Made by a program: the position numbers and the translations under genes. Source: Treponema sp. (GTDB lineage Bacteria > Spirochaetota > Spirochaetia > Treponematales > Breznakiellaceae). From it: a stretch of 59,213 nt of DNA. Each line of letters starts with the position of its first letter. Position 1 is the stretch's first letter. Location of the stretch: the NCBI GenBank assembly GCA_009788065.1, contig WQSF01000008.1, forward strand, positions 1-59,213, in the 5' to 3' direction. The notes under the pieces are model-generated. The model searched no databases. It was not told the DNA's origin and worked only from the letters and a program-made list of their open reading frames with translations. Shown one piece after another: positions 25,765-33,732 of the stretch.

Positions 25765-26256
25765 ATGAAAAAAGCGGCTGTAATCATGGGCAGTGACAGC
25801 GATCTGCCTGTTTTAGATAAAACATTTAAAAAACTCAGGGAATTTGACATTCCTTTCGAAGCTCATATAATGAGCGCCCATAGAACGCCTGAAAAAGCCG
25901 CAGAATTTGCCAAAAACGCGAGAGAAAACGGTTTTGGAGTGATTATCGCTGCGGCAGGAATGGCGGCGCATCTTGCAGGCGTGCTTGCTTCGTTTACTAC
26001 GCTTCCTGTTATAGCAGTTCCAATAAAATCTTCTCTGGACGGCTTGGACGCGCTTCTTGCGATGGTGCAGATGCCGCCCGGTATCCCAGTAGCCGCGGTG
26101 GCAATCGACGGCGCCGATAACGCCGCTATCCTTGCCGCTCAAATACTTGCTGTTTCTGACGACTCTCTCGCTCAAAAACTTACAGCCATGAAAGCCGATA
26201 TGGCTCAAAAAGTGGCAGAAAAAGACAGACAATTACAGGAAAAATTGAAACAATAA
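25765..26256 (+). CDS. purE: N5-carboxyaminoimidazole ribonucleotide mutase, class I PurE
   Basis: The enzyme moves the carboxyl group in purine synthesis to form CAIR. The protein has 163 residues. Motifs: GSDSDL, SAHRTPE with the catalytic His, AAAGMAAHLAG as the phosphate loop, and DALLAMVQMPPGIPVA. The spacing and the AHRTP motif make it class I, the mutase that works with PurK; the Treponema denticola enzyme as reported in the literature is class II (direct CO2 use). No purK lies next to it. The C-terminus is a charged helix (about 130-163). GAGGGG lies before the ATG. It is the first gene of purE-F-M-N-D. Confidence 0.95.
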   Translation: MKKAAVIMGSDSDLPVLDKTFKKLREFDIPFEAHIMSAHRTPEKAAEFAKNARENGFGVIIAAAGMAAHLAGVLASFTTLPVIAVPIKSSLDGLDALLAMVQMPPGIPVAAVAIDGADNAAILAAQILAVSDDSLAQKLTAMKADMAQKVAEKDRQLQEKLKQ

Positions 26257-26272
26257 AACCCGGAGACATACA

Positions 26273-27682
26273 ATGCAGGAAAAATGCGGAATATTTGGTA
26301 TTTATTCAAATAAAAAAGAATCGGATGTTGCGGGTCTTACATATATGGCTCTTTACGCTCTTCAGCACAGAGGACAGGAAAGTTCGGGAATCGCAGTGTG
26401 TAACGACGGATTGATGAAATACCACAGCGATTTGGGACTGGTTCACGAAGTATTCAGCAAAGAAGAGCTGGACAAACTGGGCAAAGGCAATATGGCTGTA
26501 GGACATGTCCGCTATTCCACTTTGGAGCAAAGCGCAAGAGCCAACGCGCAGCCGCTTGTCGTAAGGCACATAAAGGGTCCTGTGGCGATTGCGCATAACG
26601 GAAGTCTTACAAACTCATCCGCACTCAGGGAAAAACTTCAAAAAGAAGGGACAGTATTTCATACAACAAATGACACGGAAATAATGATCAACATAATAAT
26701 TAAAAAAAGAATAAATACAAATTCGATAGAAGACGCGATTGAAAAGGCAATGTCAGAAATCGAAGGCGCTTACTCGCTTGTGATAATGTCGCCGAGTAAA
26801 CTGATTGCGGTTCGCGATCCTTTCGGGTTTCGCCCGTTGTGCATGGGCACCCTTGACGGCGACATTGTATTCGCTTCGGAAAGCTGCGCTTTAGACAGCA
26901 TCGGCGCGGAATTTGTGCGTGATATTGAACCCGGGGAAATAGTGGTAGCCGCAAAAGACGGAGTGCGCAGTATTAAAACACACTGCGGAAATAAAGGCGG
27001 CCTCTGCGTTTTTGAATATATTTATTTCGCGCGACCGGATTCTGTAATTGACGGCGCTTGCGTTCATACAGCCCGACAGAGAGCGGGTTCGTATCTTGCG
27101 CTTGAACATCCTGTTAACGCCGATGTTGTTTTCGGAGTGCCAGATTCAGGTCTTGACGCGGCTCTCGGCTATTCGCGCCAGTCGGGTATTCCGTACGGTG
27201 TTGGGTTTATTAAAAACCGCTACATCGGACGTACTTTTATCCAGCCGACTCAGGAAGAGCGCGATCGCGCGGTAAGAATAAAACTTAATACAATCGAATC
27301 GACAATAAAAAACAAACGCGTTATTTTAATCGACGATTCGATTGTCCGCGGAACGACAATGCGAAGAATTGTTAAACTTGTCCGCGAAACAGGCGCGAAA
27401 GAAGTGCATCTAAGAATATCGTCGCCGCCTTTTATAAATCCGTGTTATTTCGGAACAGACATTGACTCAAGAGATAATCTTATCGCTTGTAAAATGTCAA
27501 CGGAGCAAATACGCGAATACCTCGGCGCCGACAGCCTTGGTTATCTGTCAATTGAACATGTGCCGACTATCGCCGAAAACGCAAAGTGCGGCTTCTGCGA
27601 CGGCTGTTTTACCGGTAAGTACCCGGTACCGGAGCCTGTAATAGTAGGAAAAGACAAGTACGACAAAAAAATAGGTGAGTAG
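26273..27682 (+). CDS. purF: Amidophosphoribosyltransferase
   Basis: The enzyme commits PRPP to purines, transferring ammonia from glutamine to give phosphoribosylamine. The protein has 469 residues. The nucleophile Cys5 follows a four-residue propeptide (MQEK), so it must be processed. RHRGQESSG-like residues (LQHRGQESSG) belong to the glutaminase domain. The PRPP loop is VILIDDSIVRGTT. Cys residues in GGLCVFEYI, LIACKMSTE and CGFCDGCF match the four ligands of the 4Fe-4S cluster of the Bacillus-type enzyme, which makes it oxygen-sensitive, fitting an anaerobe. It follows purE by 16 nt. Confidence 0.97.
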   Translation: MQEKCGIFGIYSNKKESDVAGLTYMALYALQHRGQESSGIAVCNDGLMKYHSDLGLVHEVFSKEELDKLGKGNMAVGHVRYSTLEQSARANAQPLVVRHIKGPVAIAHNGSLTNSSALREKLQKEGTVFHTTNDTEIMINIIIKKRINTNSIEDAIEKAMSEIEGAYSLVIMSPSKLIAVRDPFGFRPLCMGTLDGDIVFASESCALDSIGAEFVRDIEPGEIVVAAKDGVRSIKTHCGNKGGLCVFEYIYFARPDSVIDGACVHTARQRAGSYLALEHPVNADVVFGVPDSGLDAALGYSRQSGIPYGVGFIKNRYIGRTFIQPTQEERDRAVRIKLNTIESTIKNKRVILIDDSIVRGTTMRRIVKLVRETGAKEVHLRISSPPFINPCYFGTDIDSRDNLIACKMSTEQIREYLGADSLGYLSIEHVPTIAENAKCGFCDGCFTGKYPVPEPVIVGKDKYDKKIGE

Positions 27683-27683
27683 A

Positions 27684-28727
27684 ATGTATAACAGTTTCAG
27701 CGATAGTTACAAGGAAGCCGGTGTTGACGTTACCGCAGGTTACCGAGCTGTTGAGTTAATGAAAAAACATATTGAACGAACCAGAGTAGAGGGAGTGATG
27801 GAAGGCATCGGCGGTTTCGGCGGGCTTTTTGCGCTGCCAAAAACCGATAATAGCGAGCCTGTGCTTGTTTCCGGGACTGACGGAGTAGGCACAAAATTAA
27901 AAATCGCCATGCTGATGGATAAACACGATACTGTCGGAATTGACTGCGTTGCAATGTGTGTAAACGATATTATTTGCGCCGCGGCAAAACCTCTATTTTT
28001 TCTTGATTATATCGCTACAGGAAAAAATATCCCTGAAAAAATAGAAAAAATTGTAGCGGGAGTCTCGGAAGGATGCGTTCGTTCGGGATGCGCTCTTGTC
28101 GGCGGAGAGACGGCTGAACATCCCGGCATGATGGACGACAATGAGTACGATATCGCCGGTTTTTCGGTTGGAATCGTCGAAAAATCAAAAATTCCCGATA
28201 AAAACAGCGTAAAAAACGGCGATGTAATTATCGCTTTAGCGTCTTCAGGCGTTCATTCAAACGGCTTCTCGCTGACGCGAAAAATTTTCGGCATTAATGA
28301 TAATGCGGATGTTCTTCTCAAACATTATCCTGAACTTGGCAAAACATTAGGCGAAGAGCTGTTAACTCCCACTAAAATATATGTAAAACCCGTTCTTTCG
28401 CTTCTTGAAAAAATACCTGTACGCTCTTTATGTCACATAACGGGCGGAGGTTTTCAGGAAAATATACCCCGCGCTTTTGGTGAAAAAACAGGCGCTGTAA
28501 TTAAAAAAAGCTCGGTAAAAATTCCTGTGGTTTTTAATTTAATCGCGTCGCAGGGAAAAATTCCCGAAAGGGATATGTTCAACACATACAACATGGGTGT
28601 AGGAATGTGCGTGATAACGCAGGCTGAAAAAGCGGATGAGGCTGTAAGATTGTTATGCTCTTTGGGTGAAGACGCATATATAATCGGAGAAATACGCTCA
28701 GGCTCTTTTGGGGTTGAATTTGTATAA
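27684..28727 (+). CDS. purM: Phosphoribosylaminoimidazole synthetase (AIR synthetase)
   Basis: The enzyme closes the imidazole ring from FGAM with ATP. The protein has 347 residues with motifs SYKEAGVDVTAGYRAVELMK, GVGTKLKIA, DCVAMCVNDI, GETAEHPGMM and HITGGGFQENIPR, typical of the PurM/PurL/SelD ATP-binding fold. The start is ATG 27684, one base after the purF stop, with AGGTGA 6 nt upstream; a GTG three codons earlier overlaps the purF end and is less likely. The FGAM synthetase gene is not in this window. Confidence 0.96.
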   Translation: MYNSFSDSYKEAGVDVTAGYRAVELMKKHIERTRVEGVMEGIGGFGGLFALPKTDNSEPVLVSGTDGVGTKLKIAMLMDKHDTVGIDCVAMCVNDIICAAAKPLFFLDYIATGKNIPEKIEKIVAGVSEGCVRSGCALVGGETAEHPGMMDDNEYDIAGFSVGIVEKSKIPDKNSVKNGDVIIALASSGVHSNGFSLTRKIFGINDNADVLLKHYPELGKTLGEELLTPTKIYVKPVLSLLEKIPVRSLCHITGGGFQENIPRAFGEKTGAVIKKSSVKIPVVFNLIASQGKIPERDMFNTYNMGVGMCVITQAEKADEAVRLLCSLGEDAYIIGEIRSGSFGVEFV

Positions 28728-28742
28728 AAAGAAGGATCGCCA

Positions 28743-29336
28743 TTGAAAATAGCTGTTTTAGTATCAGGAGGCGGCACCAACCTTCAGGCGCTTATTGATG
28801 CCTGGCATGAAGACAGGCTTGGCGGAGGGGAATTGTCGCTTGTTGTATCTTCCAAAAAAGGTGTCTTCGCTCTTGACAGGGCGCAAAAGGCAGGAATAAA
28901 AACCGTAACGATAGAAAGAAAATTAACGGCTGAACAGAAAGATTTTGACAGCGCCGTTTTAACCGCGTTATCTGAAAATAATATTGATTTAATCGTTCTT
29001 GCCGGATTTTTATCCGCGCTTGGAGATGCGGTAACGGAAAAATATAAAAACAAAATAATTAATGTGCATCCTGCTCTAATACCGTCGTTTTGCGGAAAAG
29101 GTTTTTACGGAATTCATGTTCATAAGGCGGTTCTTGAATACGGCGTAAAAATAACGGGAGCTACAGTTCACTTTGTAAACGAAATAATTGACGGCGGAAA
29201 AATTATTCTTCAGAAAGCCATTGATGTGCTTCCGTCCGACACGCCGCAGTCGCTTCAACAGAGAGTAATGCAAGAATGTGAATGGGTTCTTTTGCCAAAG
29301 GCGGTAGAAATGATTTGCAGAAATGAGATTATTTAA
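28743..29336 (+). CDS. purN: Phosphoribosylglycinamide formyltransferase
   Basis: The enzyme adds a formyl group from 10-formyltetrahydrofolate to GAR. The protein has 197 residues; VLVSGGGTNLQAL binds the ribose phosphate. The catalytic triad appears as NVHPALIPSF (Asn, His) and HFVNEIIDGG (Asp). The start codon is TTG at 28743 with AAGGA 7 nt before it. It follows purM by 15 nt. The non-ATG start may lower its expression relative to its neighbours. Confidence 0.95.
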   Translation: MKIAVLVSGGGTNLQALIDAWHEDRLGGGELSLVVSSKKGVFALDRAQKAGIKTVTIERKLTAEQKDFDSAVLTALSENNIDLIVLAGFLSALGDAVTEKYKNKIINVHPALIPSFCGKGFYGIHVHKAVLEYGVKITGATVHFVNEIIDGGKIILQKAIDVLPSDTPQSLQQRVMQECEWVLLPKAVEMICRNEII

Positions 29337-29371
29337 ATAAAGAAATACGAATAACAATAAGGGAGGTTTTT

Positions 29372-30643
29372 ATGAATGTTTTAGTTATCGGATCGGGCGG
29401 AAGAGAACATGCAATTGTTAAAGCGCTAAAAAAAAACGAGCGTATAAGAAAAATATACGCGGCTCCGGGAAACGGCGGAATAAGCATGGATGCGAGCTGT
29501 GTTAACATAAAAGCTGATAATATTCCCGGAATTACGGATTTTGCCGTTGAATGTAATATAAATTATATTATTGTCGCTCCCGATAATCCTCTCGCTATCG
29601 GAATGGTAGACGCGCTGGAAAGAAAGGGAAAAAAATGTTTCGGTCCTAACAAGGCGGCGGCGCGTATCGAAAGCAGTAAAGTGTTCTCAAAAAATCTAAT
29701 GAAAAAATACGGTATTCCGACAGCCGCGTATGAAACATTCAACAACTGCGATAACGCGCTTGAATATGTTAAATCAAATAAAGTCAAATTTCCGCTTGTT
29801 ATAAAAGCCGACGGGCTTGCTTTTGGAAAAGGTGTAATAATCGCTCAGAATTGCGATGAAGCGCAGACTGCTGTCAATTTAATCATGAAAGAAAAAAAAT
29901 TCGGAGAATCAGGAGAGAGCATAGTTATCGAAGAATTTTTAACAGGACCTGAGGTGACGGTAATGGCTTTTACAGACGGTAAAACAATTAAACCGATGAT
30001 TTCATCGATGGATCACAAACGGGCTCTCGAAGGCAACAAAGGATTGAACACGGGAGGCATGGGGGTAATCGCTCCCAATCCCCACTATACGGCAGAAATT
30101 GCCTCTGTATGCGAAAAAACAATTTTTTATCCGACTGTAATGGCAATGCAAAGCGAAGGATGTCCTTTTAAGGGTTGTTTATATTTCGGGCTTGTGTTAA
30201 CCCCCTTTGGACCCAAGGTTATCGAATACAACAGCCGTTTCGGAGACCCCGAAGCTCAGGCTGTCCTGCCGCTTTTACAAACCGATCTCTTGGATATAAT
30301 GGAGGCTGTCACAGAAGGGAAACTTGACAGTATCGATATTAAGTGGTCGTCGTCGTCAAGCGCGTGCGTTGTACTTGCAAGTGCAGGGTATCCCGAATCG
30401 TATAAAACTGGGTTGGAAATTACCCCGCTAGATGAAAAGGGAAACCTTAAATTCAACGAAGCGCTTATCTATCATGCGGGAACTGCGTATGACGGCAGTA
30501 AATTCCAGACCTCAGGCGGTAGGGTGCTGGGCATTACCGCAACAGGGCTTTCTTTGGCAGAAGCAATAAAAAACACCTATAATGCGGCGTCACAAATCAC
30601 CTTTGAGGGTATATATTACAGAAAAGATATTGGAAAATATTAA
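29372..30643 (+). CDS. purD: Phosphoribosylamine-glycine ligase
   Basis: The enzyme couples phosphoribosylamine, the PurF product, to glycine with ATP. The protein has 423 residues, with the VIGSGGREHAIV start, ATP-grasp motifs FGKGVIIA and IEEFLTGPEVTVMAFTDG, then the metal-binding EYNSRFGDPEAQ. AAGGGAGG lies before the ATG. It is the last gene of the purE-F-M-N-D operon and is separated by 35 nt from purN. The end overlaps the promoter of the next gene. Confidence 0.96.
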   Translation: MNVLVIGSGGREHAIVKALKKNERIRKIYAAPGNGGISMDASCVNIKADNIPGITDFAVECNINYIIVAPDNPLAIGMVDALERKGKKCFGPNKAAARIESSKVFSKNLMKKYGIPTAAYETFNNCDNALEYVKSNKVKFPLVIKADGLAFGKGVIIAQNCDEAQTAVNLIMKEKKFGESGESIVIEEFLTGPEVTVMAFTDGKTIKPMISSMDHKRALEGNKGLNTGGMGVIAPNPHYTAEIASVCEKTIFYPTVMAMQSEGCPFKGCLYFGLVLTPFGPKVIEYNSRFGDPEAQAVLPLLQTDLLDIMEAVTEGKLDSIDIKWSSSSSACVVLASAGYPESYKTGLEITPLDEKGNLKFNEALIYHAGTAYDGSKFQTSGGRVLGITATGLSLAEAIKNTYNAASQITFEGIYYRKDIGKY

Positions 30644-30658
30644 TAATTGTTATATAAT
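30630..30658 (+). promoter_or_regulatory. Sigma-70 promoter inside the purD end, for the TPR gene
   Basis: TTGGAA (30630-30635), a 17-nt spacer, TATAAT (30653-30658). The leader would be about 40 nt with AGGAG before the ATG at 30707. Confidence 0.55.
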
Positions 30659-30706
30659 TACTAGTATCCGGCTTAAAATACGCCGTTAACCGCTTTAGGA
30701 GATTTT

Positions 30707-31162
30707 ATGAATAATAAAAAAAGCCGTATTTTTATCTGTTTTGCTTTTATTGGCTTTTTTGTTTTTGCCGCCTCTATAAACGCCCAACAGCAGGAATATA
30801 ATCCCATCACATTAGAGCATTTTAGAAAAAGTCTTGAGTATATGAGTAACGGAGATTACAGGGGCGCTATTAACAGTTCTACGATTGTAATCGGAAGAGA
30901 CCCAAGATCATCCATAGCATATGTAATAAGAGCCCGCGCCTATTATGAATTGGACGAATACGATAAAGCGATTGCGGACTGCACTCAGGCGATCAGGGAA
31001 GACAGACAGAACGCAGGCGCCTTTGTTATCCGAGGCAACGCCTATGCCCAGAAAGGGGACAGAAAAAGAGCGATAACCGACTGGGAATCTGCCTTAAGAA
31101 TAAACCCAAAAATAACTGAAGCCACCCGTAATATCGAAGTAGCCCGCGATAATCTGCAGTGA
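30707..31162 (+). CDS. Exported TPR protein
   Basis: The protein has 151 residues with a signal peptide (cut after FAASINAQ). Two to three tetratricopeptide repeats span about 40-150, for example YVIRARAYYELDEYDKAIADC and FVIRGNAYAQKGDRKRAITDW. TPRs mediate protein contacts; a periplasmic scaffold role is inferred. AGGAG lies before the ATG. A promoter at the purD end suggests independent transcription. Confidence 0.8.
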   Translation: MNNKKSRIFICFAFIGFFVFAASINAQQQEYNPITLEHFRKSLEYMSNGDYRGAINSSTIVIGRDPRSSIAYVIRARAYYELDEYDKAIADCTQAIREDRQNAGAFVIRGNAYAQKGDRKRAITDWESALRINPKITEATRNIEVARDNLQ

Positions 31163-31191
31163 TTGATTTTTTAATATTTTTATGGTATAAA
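31163..31191 (+). promoter_or_regulatory. Promoter with a very short leader for the cysteine-cluster gene
   Basis: TTGATT (31163-31168), a 17-nt spacer, TATAAA (31186-31191), then 10 nt to the ATG at 31202. The leader would be about 3-5 nt, and no Shine-Dalgarno fits. Confidence 0.5.
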
Positions 31192-31201
31192 TTTTCACAG
31201 C

Positions 31202-31657
31202 ATGGGGAAAGAGCCTTTTTACGCGGACGGTCTTAAATTTTCATGTAAAATCTGTTCCGCCTGCTGCAGATATGAGGCTGGCTTTGTCTTTCTTTCAGAA
31301 AAAGACCTGAATAATCTGACTAAAGCCTTAAATATGGGAAGGGAAGAAGTAATCAAAACATACTGCAGATGGGTTGACGACTGGAAGGGAGATGAGGTTC
31401 TCTCTTTAAAGGAAAAGTCAAACAAGGACTGCATTTTATGGGATTCAGGCTGTAAAATTTATACGGCGCGTCCCCTCCAATGTATTACATTCCCTTTTTG
31501 GGAATCGATAGTTTCTTCAAAGGAAGCGTGGGAAATTGCGGCAACAGGCTGTCCCGGTATGAATGACGGAGCGTTACATTCAAAAACGGCGATAGAAGAG
31601 GATCTTAGATTGCGAACTTCGGAGCCGATAATCAACAGAAAAGGGAGTTATTTATGA
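31202..31657 (+). CDS. YkgJ-family cysteine cluster protein
   Basis: The protein has 151 residues. The signature is CKICSACCR near residue 16-24, later CILWDSGCKIYTARPLQC and TGCPGM, giving the conserved cysteines of the family, which are thought to bind Zn or an Fe-S cluster. The role is unknown. The stop overlaps the next start (ATGA), so it is coupled to the metallo-hydrolase gene. Its own start has no Shine-Dalgarno and lies close to a promoter. Confidence 0.85.
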   Translation: MGKEPFYADGLKFSCKICSACCRYEAGFVFLSEKDLNNLTKALNMGREEVIKTYCRWVDDWKGDEVLSLKEKSNKDCILWDSGCKIYTARPLQCITFPFWESIVSSKEAWEIAATGCPGMNDGALHSKTAIEEDLRLRTSEPIINRKGSYL

Positions 31658-32595
31658 AAATCCGTTTTTGGGGAGTGCGCGGTTCCATTCCAACGCCGAT
31701 ACAGCCGTCGCGCATTAAAAGTAAAATATCCGCGATTATCGAACAGATCACAGTTGACGATTTGGAATCCCCCGAAAGCAGGGAACGTTTTTTAGCCGGG
31801 CTTCCTCCGTGGCTTTTCGGCACGGTAGGCGGAAACAGTCCGTGCGTAAGCGTTTCATTTGACAAATCAAATGAATGGATCGTATTTGACTGTGGCTCCG
31901 GGCTCCGCGAACTGGGGATTGCGCAGGCAAGTGAAAAAGAAAAAGCGGATCATTATCATGTTTTCCTTTCCCATTTTCATTGGGATCATATTCTTGGGCT
32001 TCCGTTCTTTGGACCCGGTTATAATCCTGCTGTAAAAATGGATTTCTATTCGCCTAAAGGCGGCCTTGAAAAAATATTAAGCGATCAGATGGCGCAGCCT
32101 TATTTTCCGATTAATCTTGAGGCGATGGGGTCAAAAAAAACTTTTCATTTCATGGACAAACCTTTTGAAATTTGCGGCAGGACTATAACCGCAAAGAAAA
32201 TGAACCATCCCGGAGATTCATACGCGTACTGCGTTAATGAAAACGGAAAACGTTTTATTTACGCGACAGATACAGAACTTACAACAGGTGATTTTCAAAA
32301 GACAGATGAGAATACGGCTTTTTTTAAGGACGCGGATATGATCGTAATTGACTGCCAGTATACACTTGGAGAGGCGATCGACAAATATAATTGGGGTCAC
32401 AGCGCTTTCAGTCTTGCCGTGGACTTTTCCGCAAACTGGAATATAAAACATATGGTGTTATTCCATCATGATCCTACATACGACGACTATAAACTCTACG
32501 GAATTTTACAGTCGGCGCGATGGTATCTTGAAAGGATGAATTTAAAAGGAATTGAGTTAACTTTGGCATGCGAAGGCCAGGAAATTTCAATATAA
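31654..32595 (+). CDS. MBL-fold metallo-hydrolase
   Basis: The protein has 313 residues. The metal-binding HFHWDH is at 107-112 in SHFHWDHILGLPFFG; further ligands appear as NHPGDSYAY, YATDTE and VLFHHDPTY. The start MKIRFWGVRGSIPTP is common to a phosphodiesterase-like subgroup. The substrate is unknown; cyclic nucleotides or RNA ends are possible. The ATG overlaps the stop of the cysteine-cluster gene by 4 nt. Confidence 0.85.
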   Translation: MKIRFWGVRGSIPTPIQPSRIKSKISAIIEQITVDDLESPESRERFLAGLPPWLFGTVGGNSPCVSVSFDKSNEWIVFDCGSGLRELGIAQASEKEKADHYHVFLSHFHWDHILGLPFFGPGYNPAVKMDFYSPKGGLEKILSDQMAQPYFPINLEAMGSKKTFHFMDKPFEICGRTITAKKMNHPGDSYAYCVNENGKRFIYATDTELTTGDFQKTDENTAFFKDADMIVIDCQYTLGEAIDKYNWGHSAFSLAVDFSANWNIKHMVLFHHDPTYDDYKLYGILQSARWYLERMNLKGIELTLACEGQEISI

Positions 32596-32634
32596 AAACT
32601 TTTTATAAAACTAAAAAAAGGTTAAGGTATTTTT

Positions 32635-33732
32635 TTGGATAAAAAAAAGAAAAAAAAGAGTTTAATTTCATCCTTAATAAAAATATTAGCTGGTTTACTC
32701 GGATTTTTTCTTGTGATGATTCCCGTATTGATTGGCGCCGTGCTTTATTTGGACTCTCCTGATTTATCGTCTTCTCCGCTGGTTTTTTCAGAAAATGACG
32801 CAATACGAATTAATGAAGACTCAAGTTATTATATTGACGTTCGCAGGGGAGAGACTTCCCAGTCCGTTGGTATGCGCCTTGAAAGAGCGGGATTGATAAG
32901 AAACAGATATTTCTGGAATTTAATCTGCCGTCTCGACAGCGAACACATAAAAACCGGGACATACAGAATTGAAATGCCGTCAGGTCAGATAGCGATTCAT
33001 AAAATTTTAATTTCAGGAAAAGAAGTGTTGCACAAGGTGACGATTCCAGAAGGCGTTACCCTTAAAAAAATGGCGGCTATCTTTGAAGATTCAGGTATTT
33101 GTCAGGCATCCGCGTTTTTAACAGCCGCAAGAGATCCTGAAATTATAAATCAATTTAAAATACCCGGCAGTTCGATGGAAGGCTATCTTTTTCCCGATAC
33201 ATATTTGTTTCCAAAAGAACACCCTGCGGATCGCGTTATCAGAGTAATGGCGAATAATTTTTTTGATAATCTCAAAACGATAGATGTTAATGTTTTAAAA
33301 ATGACCCCTAATGAAATTAACGAAAAAGTAATTATCGCCTCGATAGTAGAGCGCGAATACAGAATCGCCGACGAAGCTCCCGTAATGGCGGGAGTATTTT
33401 ACAACAGGCTCAATATCAGAATGGCGATTCAGTCGTGCGCTACAGTTGAATATATTATCACGGAGATTCAAGGAAAACCTCATCCGTCTATTTTATTATT
33501 TACGGATTTGGAGATTGTAAATCCGTATAACACATATATTCGTCCAGGTCTTCCCCCAGGACCCATTTCAGCGCCGGGAAAAACCGCGCTAAGAGCGGCA
33601 TTCTTTCCGGCAAAAACGGATTATTTGTATTTTCGTCTTGAAAACGCCTCAAGCGGAAGGCATTATTTTTCCCGGACTCATGACGAGCATATAAGAGCCG
33701 GCGGACTGATAACGAAACCTTCATGGCCTTAA
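32635..33732 (+). CDS. mltG: Endolytic murein transglycosylase MltG
   Basis: The enzyme cuts newly made glycan strands and sets strand length during wall growth. The protein has 365 residues: a lysine-rich start (MDKKKKKKS), one membrane helix (about 18-40), a LysM-like YIDVRRGETSQSVGMRLERAGLI, then the catalytic domain with IIASIVEREYRIADEAPVMAGVFYNRL, whose Glu is the active residue, and AIQSCATVEY. The start is TTG 32635, with AAGG upstream. It overlaps dnaG by 10 nt. It fits the wall-synthesis genes mreBCD, mrdA and rodA at 39.9-45.5 kb. Confidence 0.92.
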   Translation: MDKKKKKKSLISSLIKILAGLLGFFLVMIPVLIGAVLYLDSPDLSSSPLVFSENDAIRINEDSSYYIDVRRGETSQSVGMRLERAGLIRNRYFWNLICRLDSEHIKTGTYRIEMPSGQIAIHKILISGKEVLHKVTIPEGVTLKKMAAIFEDSGICQASAFLTAARDPEIINQFKIPGSSMEGYLFPDTYLFPKEHPADRVIRVMANNFFDNLKTIDVNVLKMTPNEINEKVIIASIVEREYRIADEAPVMAGVFYNRLNIRMAIQSCATVEYIITEIQGKPHPSILLFTDLEIVNPYNTYIRPGLPPGPISAPGKTALRAAFFPAKTDYLYFRLENASSGRHYFSRTHDEHIRAGGLITKPSWP

